Shown here: piece by piece, positions 7,722 to 13,596 of the stretch
Numbering within the stretch: position 1 is the first letter of the stretch
How the letters are laid out: every line of letters begins with the position of its first letter
Assembly: GCA_007130265.1 (NCBI GenBank)
Contig: SLST01000395.1
Span: 1-14,736, forward strand
DNA from: Spirochaetales bacterium
GTDB lineage: Bacteria > Spirochaetota > Spirochaetia > DSM-27196 > SLST01
Reading direction: 5' to 3'
DNA: 14,736 bases
Translations under genes and position numbers: made by a program
The notes under the pieces: generated by a model
Databases searched by the model: none
The model's input: only the letters and a program-made list of their open reading frames with translations
Told to the model about the DNA's origin: nothing

Positions 7722-8066
7722 TTACTCCGGCGCGACGGAGGCGGCGAACGCAGCCTGTTCGCGTTTGTGTCGCGCGCGGAGCACCGACTCGAGACCGTTC
7801 ATGAAGTCTGATATGCAATCGCAGGTCAGATCGTAGTAGACCGTGGTTCCCTCTTTGCGATCGTAGAGCAATCCGGCATGCTTGAGCAGCGAAAGATGTC
7901 GAGACACCGTTGAGGTGTCCGCGCCGATGCGGTCGGTGAGCTCGCACACGCAGTGGGCGCCTTCGCGCGAGATGAGATCGACGATGTACACTCGAGTCGG
8001 GTGTGCGAGCGCCTTCAAAACCGTGGCGCGGGCCTGCGCCTTGAGCCGTTCCTGTTCGTTGAGCAT
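7722..8066 (-). CDS. ArsR-family winged-helix repressor, Cys-rich (metal/thiol sensor)
   Basis: This is a small DNA-binding repressor of the ArsR/SmtB type, here 114 residues. It has the family core KALAHPTRVYIVDLI, then CVCELTDRI with two cysteines in the helix that binds metalloids or thiols in ArsR-like sensors. The recognition helix DTSTVSRHLSLLKHAGLL and wing DRKEGTTVYYDL follow, and a second Cys pair (CDC) lies just after the wing. I chose the ATG at 8066 because it leaves the usual short lead before the core and fits the predicted promoter. The ATG at 8075 would add three residues, and earlier in-frame starts would run through the AT-rich divergent promoter region. It faces away from the thioredoxin gene and probably represses it and itself. 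The effector (metal, persulfide or redox state) cannot be told. Confidence 0.9.
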   Translation of the reverse strand: MLNEQERLKAQARATVLKALAHPTRVYIVDLISREGAHCVCELTDRIGADTSTVSRHLSLLKHAGLLYDRKEGTTVYYDLTCDCISDFMNGLESVLRARHKREQAAFAASVAPE

Positions 8067-8075
8067 TCCTTGCAT

Positions 8076-8104
8076 ATATTGCCAAAATTGCGGTGCACGG
8101 TCAA
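8076..8104 (-). promoter_or_regulatory. Candidate sigma70-type promoter for the arsR-family gene
   Basis: Reading the minus strand, TTGACC (8099-8104) is followed by a 17-bp spacer and CAATAT (8076-8081). The -35 is one base from consensus; the -10 is poor (three of six). Initiation would fall around 8068-8070, only a few bases before the ATG at 8066, giving an almost leaderless message. That agrees with AAGGA lying directly against the ATG, too close for a normal ribosome binding site. Predicted only. Confidence 0.4.
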
Positions 8105-8120
8105 TGACGACACCGGAGAG

Positions 8121-8149
8121 TTGACACGTCTCGGACATCACATTATTGT
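8121..8149 (+). promoter_or_regulatory. Candidate sigma70-type promoter for the thioredoxin-led redox operon
   Basis: A perfect TTGACA -35 hexamer (8121-8126) is followed by a 17-bp spacer and TATTGT (8144-8149), a four-of-six match to the -10. Transcription would start near 8156, leaving a 5' leader of about 30 bases with a clear GGAGGA ribosome binding site before the ATG at 8186. It lies in the AT-rich gap between two divergent genes, where a promoter is expected. Confidence 0.62.
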
Positions 8150-8150
8150 G
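8139..8150. promoter_or_regulatory. Candidate repressor operator (12-bp palindrome over the -10)
   Basis: CACATTATTGTG has complementary 4-bp arms (CACA and TGTG) around a short AT core and covers the predicted -10 of the thioredoxin promoter. ArsR/SmtB proteins usually bind imperfect inverted repeats that block the -10 or start region of their own divergent promoter, so this position fits. The palindrome is short and could be chance in AT-rich DNA. Confidence 0.35.
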
Positions 8151-8185
8151 CATATAACCAAATAACCACTCATTGGAGGAGCGCA

Positions 8186-8428
8186 ATGACCATTCAAATA
8201 CTCGGGCCGGGGTGTCCGAACTGCCGGAATCTCGAGAAGAACGCGCGTGAGGCCATTGCTCGGCTCGGTGTCGAGGCACAGATCGAGAAGGTCACGGATA
8301 CGGATCGGATCGTTGAAATGGGTGTCATGCGTACGCCGGGATATGCGATCGACGGCACGGTGCAGAGATCGGGCAAGGTCTTCACTGCGGACGAGATAGA
8401 AGCGAGTATCAAGGCCTATTCTGAGTGA
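8186..8428 (+). CDS. Small thioredoxin-like protein (TM0996/MTH895 glutaredoxin-like family)
   Basis: This is an 80-residue cytoplasmic thiol-disulfide protein with the active-site motif CPNC at residues 10-13, right after the first strand (MTIQILGPG). A conserved Thr-Pro (cis-Pro type) in MRTPGYAIDG precedes the beta hairpin, and the C-terminal helix is of the form ADEIEASIKAY. Length and motifs match the TM0996/MTH895 family, often annotated as redox-active disulfide protein 2 and commonly found next to ArsR regulators and membrane permeases. It has no signal peptide. The ATG at 8186 is preceded by GGAGGA. It is the first gene after the divergent promoter and probably the ArsR target. It could pass electrons to the membrane CcdA-like protein encoded downstream, which is an inference from context. 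Confidence 0.9.
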   Translation: MTIQILGPGCPNCRNLEKNAREAIARLGVEAQIEKVTDTDRIVEMGVMRTPGYAIDGTVQRSGKVFTADEIEASIKAYSE

Positions 8429-8488
8429 AGCCGCGCGGCGCGAGCCTGATCGTGTGATGCTGTGCTCAACGGCGGGACAGGAGGGTGC

Positions 8489-9721
8489 ATGAAGAACGCG
8501 TGGCCACAGCGGTTTCGCCGCGGCTCGCCCCGCGAGCTCGGGTTTGAGCCGGGCCGTCTCGAGCGGATTTCGGGGGTCGTGGACCGCGCTCTCGAAGCCG
8601 GGCGGACGGCCGGAGTGCTCACGGCGGTGATCCGCGACGGTGCTCTTGCATGGTTCGATGTACGCGGGTGCCGCGATGTCGCGACCGGAAAGCCCATCGA
8701 GGCTGACACGCTCTTTCGGATCTACTCGATGACCAAGCCCATCACGACGGCAGCCGTGATGATGCTCGTCGAGGAGGCCAGGATCGGACTTCAGGATCCC
8801 CTCTCGCGGTTCTTCCCGGAGTACCGGGAGATGGAGGTCTACGTCGGTGGCGATGAGCCGCCGTTTCTCACCGAACCGGCGGTGCGGGAGATCACCGTCC
8901 GGGATCTGCTGACTCACACGGCCGGGCTTGCGTACGGGATTGGCGACGAGCATCCGGTGGAAAAGCGTTTCGAGGCGGACGTCTGGGGTCCGGTCTCGCG
9001 GGATCGTAGCCTCACGCTGCGTGACCTCGCGAGGTTGATAGCCGACCGGCCGCTTGTCCACCAGCCGGGAACACACTGGCGGTACAGCATCGCGAACGAC
9101 CTGCTCGGCGCCCTCGTGGAGGAAGTGTCCGGCATGCCGTTTGTCGGGTTCCTCGAGCAGCGCCTCTTTGGCCCGCTTGGCATGGATAGGACCTGGTTCA
9201 CCGTTCCCGAGGCGGAGCGCGATCGGCTTGCCTCCGTCTATACGCCTTCGGAGATCGGGCTCGAACCGTCGCCTGACCCGCCTATTCTCTCCTTTGAGCA
9301 GACCGACGCACATCCGAACGGGGGAGGAGGACTCGTCAGCAGCGCCGGCGACTACCTGGCATTCGCGCAGATGTTCCTTGACGGCGGACGCGCAACCGAC
9401 GCGAACGGTCGTCCGGGTGACTACGTTCTCGCCCCGGCGACGGTGCGAATGATGATGACCGACCACCTCCCCCGCGGAGTCGCCGGTTGGTCGGGTCCGG
9501 GGGTCGGCTTCGGATACGGGGGTTCGGTGGTGACCGACCTGACGCAGTTCGCAGGGTACGGCTCACTCGGCCGGTACGGGTGGGGAGGCGCCGCGAGCAC
9601 CGGTTTCTGGGTCGACCCGGTCGAACGGATCGTGGGGCTTGTTCTTCAGCAGGCAGTTCCTTACTCCGCGCAGTTGGCCGACGATGTCACAACGACCGTC
9701 TATCAGGCGGTGGCAGGATGA
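8489..9721 (+). CDS. Class C beta-lactamase-family serine hydrolase
   Basis: This 410-residue protein of the penicillin-binding/esterase superfamily (beta-lactamase class C fold) has Ser80-Met-Thr-Lys83 as the SxxK nucleophile motif. It also has HTAGLAYG near 143-150, Tyr199 in WRYSIAND as the YxN-type second motif, GGGLVSSAGDYLAF, and a late WGGAASTGFWVDP standing for the KTG/HTG element. Such proteins act as esterases, D-aminopeptidases or amidases more often than true beta-lactamases. No convincing signal peptide is visible, so it is probably cytoplasmic, which argues against an antibiotic-resistance role. I chose the ATG at 8489, with AGGAGGG upstream, over a GTG at 8462. It lies 60 bp after the thioredoxin gene and overlaps the next redox gene by ATGA. 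Substrate unknown. Confidence 0.9.
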   Translation: MKNAWPQRFRRGSPRELGFEPGRLERISGVVDRALEAGRTAGVLTAVIRDGALAWFDVRGCRDVATGKPIEADTLFRIYSMTKPITTAAVMMLVEEARIGLQDPLSRFFPEYREMEVYVGGDEPPFLTEPAVREITVRDLLTHTAGLAYGIGDEHPVEKRFEADVWGPVSRDRSLTLRDLARLIADRPLVHQPGTHWRYSIANDLLGALVEEVSGMPFVGFLEQRLFGPLGMDRTWFTVPEAERDRLASVYTPSEIGLEPSPDPPILSFEQTDAHPNGGGGLVSSAGDYLAFAQMFLDGGRATDANGRPGDYVLAPATVRMMMTDHLPRGVAGWSGPGVGFGYGGSVVTDLTQFAGYGSLGRYGWGGAASTGFWVDPVERIVGLVLQQAVPYSAQLADDVTTTVYQAVAG

Positions 9722-11022
9722 GTGGTCCGGTCCACAGGGTCGCAGTCGTGCTCGTGATCGCGCTGCTGTGTGCTGCCGTGCCCTCGGCGAGAGCAGAGGA
9801 GCCGTCTTCTGCCACGCTGTATTTCTTTGTCCAGGAGGGGTGCCCTGCCTGCGCGCGCATGAAGCCGGTAGTCGACGATATCGCCGAATCGTACCCGCGG
9901 CTCACGGTGCGCACGCTCGAAGTCAGCGAGTTCATGGAGTACCGAGCGATGCTGCTTGACGCCGCGCGTGCGTTCAGCATCGAACGGTTGTCAGTCCCTG
10001 CGGTCTTCATTGGAGCGCGGGCCTGGATCGGGTACGGTGAGACGAGCGTCCGCCAGATCAGGGAGGAGGTGGATCGATGCCTCGACGAGGGGTGTCTGGA
10101 CACGTTCGACCTGGTAGCGACCAGGCTCGGTGAGAACACCCTCGAGACCGACGACACGGCGGCTCAAGCAGGTGGAGCCGACGTTCCCCGTCTCTTCGGC
10201 GTCTCCGCCGAAGAGCTGCCAATCGTCGTGAGTACGGCGATGATCGCCTTTCTCGACGGGTTCAACCCGTGCTCGCTCTGGGTCCTGACCTTTTTGCTTG
10301 CGATGGTGATGCACACCGGTTCCCGCAAACGGGTACTCCTCGTAGGATCGGTGTTCCTCCTCGTTACCGCGTCGATCTACGGTCTTTTCATCGTCGGCGT
10401 GGTCCAGGCGATGGCCTTGCTCGCGCATGTTCCCTGGATTCGTATCGTTGTCGTCGTGCTCGCGCTGGCGATGGGTGCGATCAACATCAAGGACTACTTC
10501 GCCTTCAGACGCGGCGTCTCGCTCACGATCTCCGACGAACGAAAGAGCACGATCGCCAAACGGTTCTCTGGGCTGAGTCGCAGCACCCAATCGCCCGGCA
10601 TGCTGGTCCTCACTACGGCGGGGCTCGCGGCCGGGATCGCGATCATCGAGCTCCCGTGCACCGCCGGTTTCCCCGTCGTCTGGTCCAATCTCGTCACAGC
10701 CGCCGCGGTGCCCATGGGCGTTTTCGCGCTTCTCGTACTTCTCTATATTGCGATCTATCTCCTGATCGAGCTGGTGCTCGTCGCAGGAGCCACGATCACC
10801 TTCCGACGCGTGGTCGTCACCGAGCGCGGCGGACGCGCGCTCAAGCTGCTCGGCGGCACCATCATGATCGCACTCGGGCTCGTGCTGCTCTTCGCTCCCG
10901 AGCTCATGGAGTCGCTCGTTTCGATGTTCATCGTCTTTGCCGGCGCAATCGGGCTTTCGCTCGCGCTGGGCGTGTTGGATCGGGCCGTACGACGGTCTGC
11001 TTCACATGGAGGAGGATCGTGA
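9718..11022 (+). CDS. Secreted thioredoxin domain fused to a CcdA/DsbD-like membrane electron carrier
   Basis: This 434-residue protein starts with a signal sequence or anchor (1-26, ending ARA). A thioredoxin/glutaredoxin-like domain follows with CPAC at 42-45 and a cis-Pro segment SVPAVFIG at 92-99, then a linker with a CLDEGC pair (121, 126). The hydrophobic remainder (about 165-420) contains GFNPCS (Cys185) and ELPCTAG (Cys313). These match the paired membrane cysteines of CcdA/DsbD proteins, which carry reducing equivalents from cytoplasmic thioredoxin to extracytoplasmic targets. The start at 9718 overlaps the hydrolase stop as ATGA; the longer reading frame from 9487 lies inside the hydrolase and is rejected. 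The next gene starts by TGATG overlap. The likely role is to reduce external thiols, using the upstream CPNC protein or general thioredoxin as donor. Confidence 0.87.
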   Translation: MSGPVHRVAVVLVIALLCAAVPSARAEEPSSATLYFFVQEGCPACARMKPVVDDIAESYPRLTVRTLEVSEFMEYRAMLLDAARAFSIERLSVPAVFIGARAWIGYGETSVRQIREEVDRCLDEGCLDTFDLVATRLGENTLETDDTAAQAGGADVPRLFGVSAEELPIVVSTAMIAFLDGFNPCSLWVLTFLLAMVMHTGSRKRVLLVGSVFLLVTASIYGLFIVGVVQAMALLAHVPWIRIVVVVLALAMGAINIKDYFAFRRGVSLTISDERKSTIAKRFSGLSRSTQSPGMLVLTTAGLAAGIAIIELPCTAGFPVVWSNLVTAAAVPMGVFALLVLLYIAIYLLIELVLVAGATITFRRVVVTERGGRALKLLGGTIMIALGLVLLFAPELMESLVSMFIVFAGAIGLSLALGVLDRAVRRSASHGGGS

Positions 11023-11441
11023 TGCGAACCGTTGCGGATACGACTCGCCGGCGAGCAGGCAGGACACGCGCGGCGCGCGCAGTTGTACTGGCGGCGGCCG
11101 TGGTCGTCGTGCTTCAGGCCGGATGCCGGGCACAGGAGCCGGTTCCTGAGGAGCGTACGGTCACGCTGTTCTTTGAGAACATCTGCTGCTCGTGTGACGA
11201 GACGCCCGAGATGACAAGAATAAAGGCCGAGGTGATGTCGCTCGACCGCGACGACGAGCACGTCGTCGCGAGGGCCTACGATATCTACAGCCCCGCAGGG
11301 CACGACGCAGTGAAGGCGACCGCCGAACGCCTGAATCGAGAAGCGATCTGGATCAGCGCGCCGACCCTCGTGGTGGATAACGAACTGTTCCTCGGCGAGG
11401 AAGCGATCATGGCGGAGCTCGACCGGCTTCACGGACGGTAG
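11022..11441 (+). CDS. Thioredoxin-fold lipoprotein with CCSC active site
   Basis: This 139-residue protein has an Arg-rich N-terminus, a hydrophobic stretch at about 19-32 and a candidate lipobox LQAGC ending at Cys35. Gln at the -3 position makes the lipobox relaxed, as seen in spirochaetes. The mature part reads as a thioredoxin-like domain: strand VTLFFENI, active site CCSC at 55-58 (a CxxC with an extra Cys), and a cis-Pro strand SAPTLVVDNELFLGEEAI at 112-129. It is probably membrane-tethered on the outer face. The ATG at 11022 has GGAGGAGG upstream and shares one base with the preceding stop, so it is coupled to the CcdA-like fusion and is a natural acceptor for its electrons. The true partner is not known. 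Confidence 0.8.
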   Translation: MRTVADTTRRRAGRTRAARAVVLAAAVVVVLQAGCRAQEPVPEERTVTLFFENICCSCDETPEMTRIKAEVMSLDRDDEHVVARAYDIYSPAGHDAVKATAERLNREAIWISAPTLVVDNELFLGEEAIMAELDRLHGR

Positions 11442-11472
11442 CCCCGCGGCTTCGACCTCGAAAGGAGATTCC

Positions 11473-12507
11473 ATGGACCTGCCTGAGCGCATTGAGACGG
11501 AGGAGCAACTCGACGACCTCTTGACAAGACCTTCGCCCGGGCTCGTTGCCCTCGCCGGCGGGCTCAGAGGTACGGTTGCGATGATCGGCGCCGGTGGGAA
11601 GATGGGCTCGACCTTCGCGGTACGGCTCAGCCGTGCGATTCGTGAGGCAGGCGCCGACGCCCGTGTCACGGCTGTCTCCCGGTTCTCCGACTCGTCGCGC
11701 CAGGTTGAGCTCGAGCGCCGCGGGATCGCGACGGTCGCCGCGGATGTCATGGAGGGAGCCCAGGTCGATGCGCTTCCGGATGCAGACTACGTCGTATACC
11801 TCGTGGGCCGCAAGTTCGGTACGACCGGCGACGAAGCAGAAACGTGGGCCACGAATACGCTGCCGCCGGTGCACGTGTGCCGCCGGTACGCCGGCCGGCC
11901 GACCGTCGCGCTTTCGACCGGTTCGGTCTACGATCTGTCTCCGCTCGAAACCGGCGGAGCAGCGGAGTCCGACGCCACTGAACCGCGCGGAGAGTACGCG
12001 AATGCTGCGGTCGCGCGCGAACGCCTCTTTCAGTGGGCTTCGCGAAGATTCTCTACGCCGGTCTGTCTTGTCAGGCTCTTCTATGCCAACGATCTGCGCT
12101 ACGGAGTGATCCGCGACGTCGCGGAGTCGGTTTTCGAAGGTCGTGCGATCGACCTGTCGATGGGCTGCGTGAACGTGATATGGCAGGGAGATGCGGTCGA
12201 CCAGTCGCTGCGGGCTCTCGAGCACGCGGGGATACCGGCGCGGCCGATGGTGGTAGCGGGACCCGAGATGGTCTCTGTCCGGTTTCTCGCCGCACGACTC
12301 GCCGGGTTGCTCGACCGCGAGCCGGTGTTCGCGAACGAGAGCGCTCCGGACGCGCTTCTCGGCAACGCGAGTCTCGCGGCAGGTCTGTTCGGTTATCCCG
12401 AAGTCCCGTTGGACCGGATGATCCGGTGGACGGCGCATTGGGTCTCCTCCGGCGGACGCGGGTTCGGGAAGCCCACGAACTGGGAAGTGCGGGACGGGCG
12501 GTACTGA
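11473..12507 (+). CDS. NAD(P)-dependent epimerase/dehydratase-like protein (extended SDR) lacking the catalytic Lys
   Basis: This 344-residue Rossmann protein has the nucleotide-binding motif GAGGKMG (39-45) after an N-terminal extension of about 33 residues. LSTGSVYD (Ser148/Ser151 region) supplies the SDR serine. The usual YxxxK appears as Y175-ANAA, so the catalytic Lys is Ala179. The following VARERLFQW lines up with the standard helix, so the substitution looks real rather than misaligned. The C-terminus ends GKPTNWEVRDGRY. The ATG at 11473 has AAAGGAG five bases upstream, and the gap from the lipoprotein gene is 31 bp. It is joined to the aldolase-like gene by TGATG, suggesting a shared sugar or sugar-acid pathway. 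It may be a non-catalytic or altered-mechanism dehydrogenase; substrate unknown. Confidence 0.83.
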   Translation: MDLPERIETEEQLDDLLTRPSPGLVALAGGLRGTVAMIGAGGKMGSTFAVRLSRAIREAGADARVTAVSRFSDSSRQVELERRGIATVAADVMEGAQVDALPDADYVVYLVGRKFGTTGDEAETWATNTLPPVHVCRRYAGRPTVALSTGSVYDLSPLETGGAAESDATEPRGEYANAAVARERLFQWASRRFSTPVCLVRLFYANDLRYGVIRDVAESVFEGRAIDLSMGCVNVIWQGDAVDQSLRALEHAGIPARPMVVAGPEMVSVRFLAARLAGLLDREPVFANESAPDALLGNASLAAGLFGYPEVPLDRMIRWTAHWVSSGGRGFGKPTNWEVRDGRY

Positions 12508-13577
12508 TGTCGCGTCTGATGGGGGAGGGTGAGGCGCGGTCGCGGTTCCAATCCGGTCTCGTGATCCCGGCGATGCCGCTCGCGTTGAGCGCGGAGAGGA
12601 CCTTTGATCCGGTCAGCCAGCGGGCACTGCTGCGATACTATGTCGACGCCGGAGCCGGTGGAATCGCCGTGGGCGTTCACGCAACCCAGTTCGCGATCCG
12701 CGATACTCCCGGGTTTTTCCGAGAGGTGCTCGCCTTCGCGATGGAGGCAACCACAGCATGGGCCGAGCACAGGAACGCTGCCGTCGTCATGGTAGCCGGG
12801 CTGTGCGGAACGACCGATCAGGCGACCGGTGAGGCGCGACTCGCGCGATCGCTCGGCTACGACGCGGGGCTTCTCAGCCTTGCTGCGTTTCCGCGCGGCT
12901 CGATCGACGAGATGATCGAGCACGTCCATGCCGTAGCCCGGGAGATCCCCGTCGTAGGTTTCTACCTCCAGACGGCGGTAGGCGGTAGGCGGCTGCCGTA
13001 CGAGTTCTGGCGTCGGTTTGCACGGGTAGAGAACACCTGGGGCATCAAGATCGCCCCCTTCAACCGGTACGCGACGCTCGAGGTGATCCGCGGCGTTGCG
13101 GACAGCGGCCGCGCTCCTGAGCTCGTCCTCTACACTGGAAACGACGACTCGATCGTTACCGACCTCCTCACGCCGTTCTGCGTTGATGGAGCGTCCCACT
13201 CCGAACCCATCCGGATCGTCGGAGGACTGCTCGGGCACTGGGGGGTCTGGACCAGACGCGCGGTCGAGCTCTTCGGTGCGTGCCGGGAGATAGCCGGCGG
13301 CCACGCGCCGTTGACGACGCAGATGCTCGCCCGGGGGGGCGAAGTCACCGACATGAACGGCGCGGTATTCGACGCGGCCAACGGGTTCGCCGGTTGCCTG
13401 CCCGGCGTGCACACCGTGCTGCAAGGACAGGGGCTGCTGCAGTCGGCCCACTGTCTCGACCCGCAGGAGCGACTGAGTCCGGGGCAGGCGGAGGAGATCG
13501 CGCGCGTGCGCCGTGCCTATCCGCACCTCACCGACGACGATTTCGTGCGAGAGCGTCTCGAGACTTGGCGGGGTTGA
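12507..13577 (+). CDS. DapA/NanA-family class I aldolase (dihydrodipicolinate synthase-like)
   Basis: This 356-residue TIM-barrel aldolase/lyase uses a Schiff-base mechanism. Tyr153 in GFYLQTAVGG and Lys181 in WGIKIAPFNRY are 28 residues apart, the same spacing as the catalytic Tyr/Lys of E. coli DapA (133/161). The usual GTTGE loop is replaced by GVHATQ (56-61). The protein is longer than typical DapA (about 290), with an extended C-terminal part, so the substrate is probably not aspartate semialdehyde plus pyruvate for lysine synthesis. The start at 12507 overlaps the preceding stop (TGATG) with only a weak ribosome binding site; the ATG at 12519 is an alternative. It acts with the preceding SDR-like protein, perhaps on a 2-keto-3-deoxy sugar acid or a related compound. 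Confidence 0.84.
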   Translation: MSRLMGEGEARSRFQSGLVIPAMPLALSAERTFDPVSQRALLRYYVDAGAGGIAVGVHATQFAIRDTPGFFREVLAFAMEATTAWAEHRNAAVVMVAGLCGTTDQATGEARLARSLGYDAGLLSLAAFPRGSIDEMIEHVHAVAREIPVVGFYLQTAVGGRRLPYEFWRRFARVENTWGIKIAPFNRYATLEVIRGVADSGRAPELVLYTGNDDSIVTDLLTPFCVDGASHSEPIRIVGGLLGHWGVWTRRAVELFGACREIAGGHAPLTTQMLARGGEVTDMNGAVFDAANGFAGCLPGVHTVLQGQGLLQSAHCLDPQERLSPGQAEEIARVRRAYPHLTDDDFVRERLETWRG

Positions 13578-13596
13578 GGACAGGGCGGCCGGCCTC

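Larger units (their letters stand above)
8071..8156. repeat. Pair of TGCATATA direct repeats at the two divergent promoters
   Basis: The 8-mer TGCATATA occurs at 8071-8078 and again at 8149-8156. Each copy is followed by CCAAA after three bases (first copy) or one base (second copy). The first overlaps the predicted arsR -10; the second overlaps the end of the thioredoxin -10 and its start site. The matched placement suggests two copies of an operator, probably for the ArsR-type protein encoded alongside. No binding evidence is available. Confidence 0.4.

Noticed and set aside
8138..9466. Long minus-strand open frame of 442 codons opposite the serine hydrolase
   Set aside because: It is Arg/Pro/His-rich low-complexity translation typical of GC-rich antisense, shows no recognisable motifs, and covers both a well-supported gene and the divergent promoter.
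4465..10718. Shared 15-mer CGCGGTGCCCATGGG near 4465 and 10705
   Set aside because: One copy is in an intergenic gap and the other is inside membrane-protein coding sequence; two copies without extended similarity look coincidental.
13578..13596. GGCCGGCC palindrome between the convergent aldolase and MFS stops
   Set aside because: No usable loop or T-run, so not called a terminator.
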